Origin: Saccharothrix saharensis
Lineage (GTDB): Bacteria > Actinomycetota > Actinomycetes > Mycobacteriales > Pseudonocardiaceae
Assembly: GCF_006716745.1 (NCBI RefSeq)
Contig: NZ_VFPP01000001.1
Location: 930,001 to 994,000, forward strand
Reading direction: 5' to 3'
Length of the DNA stretch: 64,000 bases
Shown here: in pieces, positions 37,368 to 44,515 of the stretch
Layout: the number at the start of each line of letters is the position of its first letter
How positions within the stretch are numbered: position 1 is the first letter of the stretch
The notes under the pieces: model-generated
Database searches by the model: none
What the model saw: only the letters and a program-made list of their open reading frames with translations
What the model was told of the DNA's origin: nothing
Program-made: the position numbers and the translations under genes

Positions 37368-38174
37368 TCAGGCGCGACGCTCCAGCATGATCGTGTCCCG
37401 CCACACCCCGCGGTGGACCGCGATCCGCTCCCGGACACCGACCGTGCGGAACCCGGCCGACCGGTGCAACGCGATGCTCGCCCGGTTCTCCGGGAACACG
37501 ACCGCCTGCAACGTCCACAGCCCGGCCGCGTCCGCCGCCGTGACCTGCCGGTGCAGCAACGCCTTCCCGACACCGCGCCCCCGCGACCGCGCGTCGACGT
37601 ACAGCGACGTCTCCGCGACACCGGCGTAGCACTCGCGCGGTGACACCGGAGTGGCCGCCGCCCACCCCGCGACGAGCCCGTCGACCACCGCCACCCACCG
37701 GTGGTCCGGCAACCACTTGACGTCCAGCGTCCGGCGGCTCGGCGTCCCGGTCTCGAACGTGGCGTCAGCCGTGGCGATGCCCTCGCCGTAGATGCGGCGC
37801 ACGTCGGACCAGTCGTCTTCCACCATGGCGCGCACCGCGACGTCGGCGGGCGGTTCGAGCGCGGCCGCGGGTATCGCGCCCAGCACCGCGTCGACCGACT
37901 GCGGCAGCAAGGCGCGGCCGGACGGGTCGACCGAGGCCAGGGTCGTCGTGCCGACCCGGCGGAGCTGCACGAAGCCGGCGGCGGCGAGCTTGCGCAGGTG
38001 GTGCGAGCAGGTCGGTTGGGTCACCCCGAGCGCCGCGGCCAACGCGCCGACGGCGGCCTCGCCCGCCGAGACCGCGTGCAGCAGTCGGATCCGGGTCGGG
38101 TCGGCCAGGCAGCCGAAGCGCTCGGCGTACGCGGCGGCCTGGTCGGCCGCCAGAGGTGTCGCGACAGGGCTCAT
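37368..38174 (-). CDS. ArsR-GNAT (ArsN-like) fusion protein lacking arsenic-binding cysteines
   Basis: A 268-aa fusion. Residues ~10-95 are an ArsR winged helix (CLADPTRIRLLHAVSAGEAA; TCSHHLRKLAAAGFVQLRRVG). Residues ~115-268 are a phosphinothricin/ArsN1-type acetyltransferase (RIYGEGIATADATFETGTPS; YAGVAETSLYVDARSRGRGVG; FPENRASIALHRSAGFRTVG). The paralogue at 51149 has Cys-Cys pairs between the domains; here the same place reads SVDPSGRALLPQSVDAVLGA, with none. The enzyme part should acetylate an amino group of a glutamate-mimic toxin such as arsinothricin or phosphinothricin; the sensor part has probably changed its signal. The ATG is at 38174. Confidence 0.88.
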   Translation of the reverse strand: MSPVATPLAADQAAAYAERFGCLADPTRIRLLHAVSAGEAAVGALAAALGVTQPTCSHHLRKLAAAGFVQLRRVGTTTLASVDPSGRALLPQSVDAVLGAIPAAALEPPADVAVRAMVEDDWSDVRRIYGEGIATADATFETGTPSRRTLDVKWLPDHRWVAVVDGLVAGWAAATPVSPRECYAGVAETSLYVDARSRGRGVGKALLHRQVTAADAAGLWTLQAVVFPENRASIALHRSAGFRTVGVRERIAVHRGVWRDTIMLERRA

Positions 38175-38209
38175 ACCGGGATTGTTCGATCCTCGACGTG
38201 GACCAGTCA

Positions 38210-38225
38210 ATCGAATCGGGTCGAT
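38210..38225. promoter_or_regulatory. Candidate operator of the ArsR-GNAT gene
   Basis: ATCGA-ATCGGG-TCGAT, perfect 5-bp arms, 36 bases upstream of the ArsR-GNAT start. Confidence 0.5.
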
Positions 38226-38241
38226 GCAGCGCGACTCACTT

Positions 38242-38259
38242 CATAGACGCTCGTCTATG
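38242..38259. promoter_or_regulatory. Perfect 18-bp palindrome of TetR-operator style
   Basis: CATAGACGCTCGTCTATG has 8-bp perfect arms around a CT centre. This form is typical of TetR operators, but the adjacent genes are an ArsR fusion and a CBM48-like gene; no TetR gene is next to it. Confidence 0.65.
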
Positions 38260-38411
38260 GACATGACTCCGGAGCGGACCTCGTGCCGCCTATGTCACCC
38301 CAACGGGTGAGCGTCCACTTCGAACAGGCGCGCCGGCTTGAAACACGAGCACACCACCGCGACGCTGGTGCCCCCGAAGGCATGGCAAAGATCGACTCGC
38401 GAGGGAGAAAG

Positions 38412-38696
38412 ATGCTCCGCAGCACTCGCCTGTTCGGCCCGAAGCGCCGCGTGACCTTCTCACTGCCCCTCGACGACCCGCGCGGGCCGGTGAGCGTGGT
38501 CGGCACGTTCAACGACTGGACCCCCGGTGTGCACGAGCTGGTGCCCCGCCGTGACGGCACGCGCACGGTGACCGTGATCCTCTCCCCCGGCACGCACCGG
38601 TTCCGCTACCTCGGCGACGGCGGCCACTGGTTCGACGAGCCGGACGTGCCCACGGTCGGCCCCGACGGGTGCGTGCTCACGGTCGAGGCGACCTGA
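38412..38696 (+). CDS. Small CBM48/glycogen-binding-like protein
   Basis: A 94-aa protein made only of an early-set beta-sandwich as in CBM48 and the AMPK beta subunit: KRRVTFSLPLDD, then VSVVGTFNDWTPGVHELVPR and RTVTVILSPGTHRFRYLGDG. GTFNDW is the usual glycan-contact motif. The ATG at 38412 follows GAGGGAGAAAG; longer frames start upstream without a ribosome site. It may bind glycogen or serve as a stress-induced adaptor. It diverges from the ArsR-GNAT gene across the palindromes above. Confidence 0.85.
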   Translation: MLRSTRLFGPKRRVTFSLPLDDPRGPVSVVGTFNDWTPGVHELVPRRDGTRTVTVILSPGTHRFRYLGDGGHWFDEPDVPTVGPDGCVLTVEAT

Positions 38697-38699
38697 GGG

Positions 38700-40094
38700 T
38701 CACCGCGCGCGGAACTGACCGTGGAAGCCGAACGGGATCGCGTGCGGCACGTCGGCCCGCGCCAGCTCGGTGAACGTCGCCGCGTCGAGCACCACCAGCC
38801 CGGACCGCCCCACTCCGGCGTCGAGCACCACCGACAGCACCACGCCGTCGTCCTCCGACCGGGCGTCCGGCGCGGGCACGAACACCGGTTCGCCCGGGTA
38901 GCGGCCGGGCTCGTGCCACCCGGTGGTCCGTCCACTCCGGACGTCCACCTTGACCAGCCGGTTGAGGAAGTCGCGCGTGCCGTTGTCGTGCGCGCCGACG
39001 CCGTAGGCGTACCGGTAGTCGCGGCCGTTGTGCGACCCGTAGGCGATGCGCGGCAGCTCCAGCGAGTCCTCCGCGAGCCGCCGCGACCGGACGCCGCCGC
39101 CGGACAGGTCGACCTCGTAGCGCGTCGGGAACGCCAGCGGCAGTTCGGCGTCACCGCGCACCCGGTCCAGGTACAGCGCGTCGACCACGGTGGAGTCCGG
39201 GTACGCGGCGATGTCCACGACGACGCCGCCGTCCACGTCGTAGGCGTTGATGTGGTGGAACGCGAAGAACGCGTCGGTGCGCTCGTCCGCGACCACCGAG
39301 CCGTCCCGTTGGTCGACCACCAGGAACCGGGTGCCCAGTTCCGGCCGCCACCGGTAGTTCTCGATGAACGGCCGGGCGCGCAGCAGCAGTGACAGGGGGT
39401 TGACGACGAGCGGGAACACGGCCAGCACCACGTGCCGCTCGGTGATGGCGAAGCTGTGCAGGTAGCCGGGCCGGTCGACGGGCAGCGACGCGAGCGGCAC
39501 GCGGGTCAGGCCGCGCTGCCGGTAGAGCCGGTAGGCGCTGCGCCTGCCGAACCTCAGCACGTAGTTGACCAGGTCGCCGGACAGCGGCGCGCGGTGCGGG
39601 TGCGCGGTGGTGACGTGGCCGTCGAGCGCGTCGTCGTAGTCGGCCAGGCCGACGGTGGCGAGCGTGTTCCGGTCGAACTCGACCGCGATCGGCGTCTCGG
39701 TGAGCGCGAAGTCCCGGTCGCCGTCGGAGGTGACGTTCACGTTGGCGTTGGAGGTGCGACGCAGCCGGGGGTGGGCGAAGAAGCGGCTGAAGATCGAGCG
39801 GCAAGGGTCCGTGGCGAACTCGCCGTACGCGATGTGCCCGCCGTCCCGCGCGGCGAGGTAGGACGGCGTCTCCAGGTACCGGTTGCGGTAGGTGACCGCG
39901 CCCTCGGCGAAGCCGAACCGGTGCAGCATGGCCAGGCCGTCGAACCAGTGGCGGAACGAGCCCTTGTCGGTCTCGAACTTCGCCGGCCCGTTGCGCACCA
40001 ACGTGCCGGCCAGCCACGGCGGCAGCTCGCCGCGCACCTCCAGCTCGACGTCGACCTCCTGGCCGAGGGTCTCGAACCCGGCTCGCACGCCCAT
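38700..40094 (-). CDS. Carotenoid oxygenase (RPE65/CCD family)
   Basis: A 464-aa non-heme iron dioxygenase that cleaves carotenoids or stilbenes. The four iron-ligand histidines are in HVTTAHPHRAP, GYLHSFAITERH, FFAFHHINAYDV and FGFHGQFRAR near the C-terminus. Seven-bladed propeller motifs such as FDGLAMLHRFGF and NANVNVT fit the family. No carotenoid synthesis genes are in the window. The ATG at 40094 follows GGAGAGGGG. It sits downstream of an hxlR-type gene on the same strand, with its own promoter overlapped by a nested palindrome, so HxlR probably controls it. Confidence 0.93.
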   Translation of the reverse strand: MGVRAGFETLGQEVDVELEVRGELPPWLAGTLVRNGPAKFETDKGSFRHWFDGLAMLHRFGFAEGAVTYRNRYLETPSYLAARDGGHIAYGEFATDPCRSIFSRFFAHPRLRRTSNANVNVTSDGDRDFALTETPIAVEFDRNTLATVGLADYDDALDGHVTTAHPHRAPLSGDLVNYVLRFGRRSAYRLYRQRGLTRVPLASLPVDRPGYLHSFAITERHVVLAVFPLVVNPLSLLLRARPFIENYRWRPELGTRFLVVDQRDGSVVADERTDAFFAFHHINAYDVDGGVVVDIAAYPDSTVVDALYLDRVRGDAELPLAFPTRYEVDLSGGGVRSRRLAEDSLELPRIAYGSHNGRDYRYAYGVGAHDNGTRDFLNRLVKVDVRSGRTTGWHEPGRYPGEPVFVPAPDARSEDDGVVLSVVLDAGVGRSGLVVLDAATFTELARADVPHAIPFGFHGQFRAR

Positions 40095-40110
40095 CACGAC
40101 CCCTCTCCAC

Positions 40111-40161
40111 AACGGTGTTACACAACATTGTTATAAAACACCGTTTTTGTTCGTCCGTCAA
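40111..40161 (-). promoter_or_regulatory. Promoter and nested palindrome of the carotenoid oxygenase gene
   Basis: On the minus strand TTGACG (40161-40156) and TTTTAT (40138-40133) are 17 bases apart. AACGGTGTT (40111-40119) is inversely repeated at 40137-40145, and inside lies a second near-palindrome around ACAACATTGT. The pattern is AT-rich against its surroundings and overlaps the -10 box. Confidence 0.7.
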
Positions 40162-40472
40162 GCCTGGGCGACCTCGTCACCCCGCTCGTGGGCCCACCGG
40201 CCGAGCGCGTCGATCGGGTCGAGCAGGCTGCGCCCCAGGTCGGTGAGGCCGTACTCGACGCGGTCACGCCCAGCGTTGCGGGTCACCGGTCCGGACGCCT
40301 CCAGCCGGCGCACGGTCTCGGTGAGCACCTTCGGTCGGATGCCGCCGATCTCGCGGCGCAGCTCGGACGGGCGGCGCGGGCCGTGCCGCAACGCGTGCAG
40401 CCCCACCGGGTTCCAGGTGTTGGCGAGCAGGTCGAACGCCTGCCGGGCGCGGCAGCCGGCGAGGAAGGTCAC
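40158..40472 (-). CDS. HxlR-family winged-helix regulator
   Basis: A 104-aa regulator. The N-terminal cysteine in LAGCRARQAFDLLANTW is the usual HxlR/MarR-like position used to sense electrophiles or oxidants. The helix-turn-helix reads PSELRREIGGIRPKVLTETVRRLEASG and the wing GRDRVEYGLTDLGRSL. It lies 63 bases upstream of the carotenoid oxygenase on the same strand and diverges from a small NADP-binding reductase; either or both may be targets. Confidence 0.9.
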   Translation of the reverse strand: MTFLAGCRARQAFDLLANTWNPVGLHALRHGPRRPSELRREIGGIRPKVLTETVRRLEASGPVTRNAGRDRVEYGLTDLGRSLLDPIDALGRWAHERGDEVAQA

Positions 40473-40570
40473 GAGCGGCCCCCTGGTGCGGTGGACACCG
40501 TTCGGTGCCCGTCCGGCTCTTCAACGTCGGTCCCAGCCAATCACTTCTGCGCGGATCCAGGGGAGCGACC

Positions 40571-41170
40571 ATGCGGATCGGTGTGCCGGGGTCGGGCGGG
40601 ATGGCCGACGCGCTGGGCGGTCGGTGGAGCGGGGCGGGGCACGAGGTCCTCATCGGCGGGCGTTCGCGCGAGCGCTCGGAAGCACTGGCCACGAAGGTCG
40701 GGGCGGTGGCCGGGACGCCCGAGGACGCGGTGGCGTTCGGTGACGCGGTGCTGCTCGCCGTGCCGGCGGCGGTGGCGGCCGAGGTGCTGGGGCAGGCACC
40801 GGGACGGGTGGTGGTCGACTGCACCAACTCGGTGGTGCCGGGCCGGTTCGTGCTGGACGAGCCGCGGGTCGCGGCACGGCTCGCGGAAGCGTCGGGCGCG
40901 CACGTGGTGAAGGCGTTCAACCTGTGCCACGTGGACGTGTGGCGCCGGCCGTCGTTGGCGTTCGAGGGACGGCCGCTCGGCGTGCCGATGTGCGGCGACT
41001 CGGCCGACGCGCTGGAGGTCGTGGGCGAACTGGCGCGGTCGACCGGGTGCGTGCCGGTGCACGCCGGGCTGCTGGAGCGGGCCGAGCTGCTGGAGGCGAC
41101 GACCGCGTTCGCCATCGGGCTGTGGATCGGGGGCGCGGACGTGCGGGCCGTGTTCCCGACAACTGTGTGA
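40571..41170 (+). CDS. NADP/F420-type dinucleotide-binding reductase
   Basis: A 199-aa protein with the NPDR/F420-dependent NADP reductase fold: MRIGVPGSGGMADALGGRWS, where the loop is GSGGMA in place of the common GTGNVG, then VLIGGRSRER, DAVLLAVPAAVAAEVL, VVVDCTNSVV and VVKAFN. The arginine after IGGR would recognise the NADPH phosphate. The ATG at 40571 has GGGGAGCG upstream. It diverges from hxlR. The second substrate is not clear. Confidence 0.87.
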   Translation: MRIGVPGSGGMADALGGRWSGAGHEVLIGGRSRERSEALATKVGAVAGTPEDAVAFGDAVLLAVPAAVAAEVLGQAPGRVVVDCTNSVVPGRFVLDEPRVAARLAEASGAHVVKAFNLCHVDVWRRPSLAFEGRPLGVPMCGDSADALEVVGELARSTGCVPVHAGLLERAELLEATTAFAIGLWIGGADVRAVFPTTV

Positions 41171-41177
41171 GTACTAA

Positions 41178-41183
41178 TATAAT
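41178..41183 (+). promoter_or_regulatory. Perfect -10 box TATAAT
   Basis: TATAAT lies 29 bases before the GTG of the aminopeptidase-like gene. There is no good -35; the AT-rich stretch is unusual in this GC-rich window. A ribosome site GAGGGAGG follows at 41201. Confidence 0.55.
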
Positions 41184-41212
41184 AGCACTGTTGCATCTGT
41201 GAGGGAGGAACC

Positions 41213-42136
41213 GTGCTGTACCCGGAGATCGAGCCGCACGACCACGGCATGCTCGACGTCGGCGACGGGCACCACGTGTACTGGGAGGTCTGCGGCAACC
41301 CGGACGGCAAACCGGCCGTGGTGCTGCACGGCGGGCCGGGCTCGGGCTGCACCCCCCGCGCCCGGCGGTACTTCGACCCGCGGGCGTACCGGGTGGTGCT
41401 GTTCGACCAGCGCGGCTGCGGTCGGAGCACGCCGCACGCCGGCCAACCGGTCGTGGACCTGTCCACCAACACCACGGACCACCTGGTCGGCGACCTGGAA
41501 CGGCTGCGCGGGCACCTGGGCATCGACCGGTGGCTGGTGTTCGCCGCGTCGTGGGGCTCGGTCCTCGGCCTCGTCTACGCCGAGCGGTACCCGCACCGGG
41601 TGTCGGAGATGGTGCACGCGGGCGTGGCCACCGGCCGCCGGGCCGAGACCGACCTGCTGACCACGGGGCTGGGGCCGATGTTCCCGGAGGCGCACGCCCG
41701 GTTCCGCGAACTGGTGCCCACCGGCGATCCCGCCGCGGGATACCTGGAACTGCTCCTGTCGCCCGATCCGGCCGTGCACCACCGGGCGGCGCAGGAGTGG
41801 TGCACGTGGGAGGACGCGTTGCAGCCGCTGTCCACCGGCGGGCTGCGCTTCGACCCGCCGGAACACGGGCTGGCCTTCGCCCGGCTCGTCACGCACTACT
41901 GGGCGCATGGGTCGTGGTTGCCCGAAGGGGTCGTGCTGGAGGAGGCGTGGAAGCTCGCGGGCATTCCGGGCGTGATCGTGCAAGGAACGCTCGACCTGGG
42001 CAATCTGATCGGCACGCCGTTCGAACTGGCGCACGCGTGGCCGGACGCCGAACTGGTCCTCGTCGGCGACACCGCGCACGGCGGCGGTGACGAGATGACC
42101 CGGTTGCGCCGCGCCGCTACTGACAAGTTCCGGTAA
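41213..42136 (+). CDS. Proline iminopeptidase-like alpha/beta hydrolase (S33)
   Basis: A 307-aa enzyme resembling proline iminopeptidases, which remove N-terminal proline. Oxyanion motif VVLHGGPGSGC, then VVLFDQRGCGRSTPH. The nucleophile elbow is FAASWGSVLGL (Ser ~113); the usual GGSWGS is changed to AASWGS. The acid is in VIVQGTLDLGN (Asp ~261), where family members normally have GRYD, and the His is in GDTAHGGG (~289), normally GHS. The three catalytic residues are kept but their surroundings differ, so peptidase activity should not be assumed. Confidence 0.85.
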   Translation: MLYPEIEPHDHGMLDVGDGHHVYWEVCGNPDGKPAVVLHGGPGSGCTPRARRYFDPRAYRVVLFDQRGCGRSTPHAGQPVVDLSTNTTDHLVGDLERLRGHLGIDRWLVFAASWGSVLGLVYAERYPHRVSEMVHAGVATGRRAETDLLTTGLGPMFPEAHARFRELVPTGDPAAGYLELLLSPDPAVHHRAAQEWCTWEDALQPLSTGGLRFDPPEHGLAFARLVTHYWAHGSWLPEGVVLEEAWKLAGIPGVIVQGTLDLGNLIGTPFELAHAWPDAELVLVGDTAHGGGDEMTRLRRAATDKFR

Positions 42137-42209
42137 CACCCGGAAACTCGGTGCGATGGTCTGGTGACGGTCCGATCCCGGACTGGTCGACGGCGGCGAA
42201 GGACTGGTG

Positions 42210-43019
42210 GTGGAACGGTTCACCGAGAGCGCCCGCCGGGTCTCCGTGGTGGCACTCCAGGAGGCCCGGGGGCTCGCCCACACCTCGATCGGCACCGCGC
42301 ACCTGCTGCTCGGGCTGATCGGCGAAGGTGGCGCGGCGGCGTCGGTGCTGGCGTCGGTCGGCCTGTCGCTGCCCGCGTGCCGTGCGCGGGTGCGGGAGCT
42401 GGGTGGTCCCGGCGACCCGACCCCGCCCGGCCACCCGCCGTTCACGGCCGGCGCGAAGCGGGCGCTGGCCGAGGCGGTGCGGGAGTCGTTGGCGTTGGGG
42501 CACCGGCAGGTGGTCACCGAGCACCTGCTGCTCGGCGTGCTCGCGGCCGACCGGGGCGGGGCGCTCGACGTGCTGGCCCGGTGCGGCGTCGACCCCGTCG
42601 ACCTGCGCGACCGCGCGTTCGCCGCGTTGGCCGGGATCGACCTGTCCGCGCCGCGGGCCGCACGGCTGTTCCTCAGCTACCGGCGTCCGCAGGACCTGCA
42701 CCTCGCCGGGCGCATCGCCGACCGGCTGGACGACTTCGGCCGGTCGGTGGTGTGCGACGTCGGCGAGTGCGACGTGCTGCTGGCCGTGGTCGGCCCGGAC
42801 TGGGCGCCGACGGAGCTGATGCGCGCCGAGGTGGCCCGGGCGGCGCGGCGCTCGGTGCCGGTGGTCCCGGTGCTGGTCGACGGGGCGGTGCTGCCCGTCG
42901 ACCAGCTGCCGGTGACCGGTCACGTCGCCGACCACGTCACCGTGCGGCACGAAACGTTCCGCGCGGACGTGGCGCGGTTGGCCGACGTGGTCCGCTACGC
43001 CCAGCCGGGCATCGGGTAG
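42210..43019 (+). CDS. Clp_N-TIR fusion protein
   Basis: A 269-aa protein. Residues ~1-140 are a double Clp N-domain as found at the front of ClpA/ClpC: RFTESARRVSVVALQEARGL, then HTSIGTAHLLLGLIGEGG and the second copy RQVVTEHLLLGVLAADRGG. The AAA+ ATPase part is absent. From ~152 it is a TIR domain: ARLFLSYRRPQDLHLAGRIA, FGRSVVCDV, CDVLLAVVGPDW and RRSVPVVPVLVDGAVLP. Between CDV and CDVLLAVVG only two residues remain; the ~20-residue stretch that in other TIRs carries the catalytic glutamate is missing. GTG 42210 fits the GAAGGA site best (42207 also possible). The 3' end overlaps glyA. Confidence 0.85.
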   Translation: MERFTESARRVSVVALQEARGLAHTSIGTAHLLLGLIGEGGAAASVLASVGLSLPACRARVRELGGPGDPTPPGHPPFTAGAKRALAEAVRESLALGHRQVVTEHLLLGVLAADRGGALDVLARCGVDPVDLRDRAFAALAGIDLSAPRAARLFLSYRRPQDLHLAGRIADRLDDFGRSVVCDVGECDVLLAVVGPDWAPTELMRAEVARAARRSVPVVPVLVDGAVLPVDQLPVTGHVADHVTVRHETFRADVARLADVVRYAQPGIG

Positions 43020-44251
43020 CCCGCCATCAGCTCGGCGACCTCGGCGGCGATGCGGTCCAGCGCCTGCTCGTCGTCCGCCGACCGCACGGCCCGGTCGATC
43101 CACTCCGCGAGCTGCGGCATGTGCTGCCCGGTGAGGCCGCGGGTGGTGATCGCGGCCGTGCCCAGGCGGACGCCGGACGGGTCGAACGGCTTGCGCGGGT
43201 CGAACGGGACGGTGTTGTAGTTGGCCTCCAGGCCCGCCCGGTCCATGGCCTTGGCCGCGGGCTTGCCACCGATGCCCTTGCTGGTCAGGTCCACCAGCAC
43301 GAGGTGGTTGTCGGTGCCGCCGGAGACCAGGTCGAAGCCGCGGTCGAGCAGCGCGGCGGCCAGGGCGCGGGCGTTCTGCACGACGGCGTGCGCGTAGAGG
43401 CCGAAGGACGGCTCCGACGCCTCGCCGAGTGCCACCGCGATGGCGGCCGTGGTGTGGTTGTGCGGCCCGCCCTGCAAGCCGGGGAACACCGCCTTGTCGA
43501 TCGCCTTCGCGTGCTCGGCGTCGGTGAGGATCATCGCGCCGCGCGGGCCGCGCAACGTCTTGTGCGTGGTCGTGGTGATCACCTGGGCGTGCCCGACCGG
43601 TGACGGGTGCGCGCCGCCCGCGACCAGGCCCGCGATGTGCGCGATGTCGGCCGCGAGCACCGCCCCGACCTCGTCCGCGATCTCGGCGAACGCGGGGAAG
43701 TCGATGGTGCGCGGGATGGCCGTGCCGCCGCAGAAGATCACCTTGGGGCGTTCGGCGCGGGCCAGGTCGCGGACCTCGTCCAGGTCGACCACGCCGGTCT
43801 CCTTGGACACGCCGTACTGGACGCTGCGGAACCACTTGCCGGTGGCCGAGACGCCCCAGCCGTGGGTGAGGTGGCCGCCCGCGGGCAGGGCCATGCCCAT
43901 GACCGTGTCGCCGGGGTCGAGGAACGCCAGGTAGACGGCGAGGTTGGCCGGGGAGCCGGAGTAGGGCTGGACGTTGGCGTGGTCGACGCCGAAGAGCGCC
44001 TTGGCCCGGCCGACCGCGAGCTCCTCGACCGGGTCGACGACCTGCTGGCCCTCGTAGTAGCGGCGGCCGGCGTAGCCCTCGGAGTACTTGTTGGTCAGCA
44101 CGGAGCCGGTGGCTTCGAGCACGGCGGTCGAGACGTAGTTCTCCGAGGCGATCAGGCGGACCTTCTCGAACTGGCGGCGCGCCTCGGCTTGGACCAGCCG
44201 GGCGACCTCGGGGTCGGCTCCGGTCAACGACGGGATGGCGGGTTCGTGCAC
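42995..44251 (-). CDS. glyA: Serine hydroxymethyltransferase
   Basis: A 418-aa PLP enzyme that interconverts serine and glycine while charging tetrahydrofolate. Conserved parts: LIASENYVSTAVLEATGSVL, NKYSEGYAGRRYYEGQ, NVQPYSGSPANLAVY, the PLP lysine in TTTTHKTLRGPRGAM (~231), FPGLQGGPHNH and GLEANYNTVPFD. The GTG at 44251 is preferred because GGAGG lies five bases before it; a GTG at 44263 is also open. A ZTP riboswitch precedes it, so translation or transcription rises when ZMP/ZTP signals folate shortage. SHMTs of actinobacteria often occur in two copies. Confidence 0.97.
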   Translation of the reverse strand: MHEPAIPSLTGADPEVARLVQAEARRQFEKVRLIASENYVSTAVLEATGSVLTNKYSEGYAGRRYYEGQQVVDPVEELAVGRAKALFGVDHANVQPYSGSPANLAVYLAFLDPGDTVMGMALPAGGHLTHGWGVSATGKWFRSVQYGVSKETGVVDLDEVRDLARAERPKVIFCGGTAIPRTIDFPAFAEIADEVGAVLAADIAHIAGLVAGGAHPSPVGHAQVITTTTHKTLRGPRGAMILTDAEHAKAIDKAVFPGLQGGPHNHTTAAIAVALGEASEPSFGLYAHAVVQNARALAAALLDRGFDLVSGGTDNHLVLVDLTSKGIGGKPAAKAMDRAGLEANYNTVPFDPRKPFDPSGVRLGTAAITTRGLTGQHMPQLAEWIDRAVRSADDEQALDRIAAEVAELMAGYPMPGWA

Positions 44252-44281
44252 GACGACCTCCACGCGCGCGGGGGCGCTGCC

Positions 44282-44358
44282 GTAGCACCCAGGCGCGCGG
44301 TGCGATTCGGCTCAACGCTCCCCGGTGGTCGTTCCCACCCTCGGCACGCCAGTCGCGA
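44282..44358 (-). promoter_or_regulatory. ZTP (pfl) riboswitch upstream of glyA
   Basis: Read on the minus strand, the leader holds the pfl-motif parts in order: GACTGGCG (44354-44347), GGGAACGACCACCGGGGAGC with ACCACCGGGGAGC as the hallmark (44337-44318), a GCCGAATCGC link, and GCGCCTGGGT (44297-44288). This RNA binds ZMP/ZTP, which build up when 10-formyl-tetrahydrofolate is scarce, and typically controls one-carbon genes including glyA. It ends about 30 bases before the glyA GTG. Confidence 0.9.
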
Positions 44359-44515
44359 ACACCGGGAATCCTACCCCAGCGCTTCGGGGGCACCCGGGTT
44401 TTTGGGCGGAACGGACCATTGCCGGAACGGTCGGTCGCCCATACTTTGTGGGTTGGAAAAGTTCCAACCGGCCCTGTGCCACGTCAGCACTTCCCCCTGC
44501 CCCGAAAGGACTGAC

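Noticed and set aside
30066-38174. Antibiotic biosynthetic cluster around the P450
   Set aside because: No NRPS, PKS, terpene or RiPP core enzymes are present; the block is regulators and exporters, which fits resistance better.
42210-43019. TIR-NADase antiphage effector (Thoeris-like)
   Set aside because: The catalytic segment is missing and there is no ThsA-like or SIR2/SLOG partner nearby, so a standard NADase defence system is not supported.
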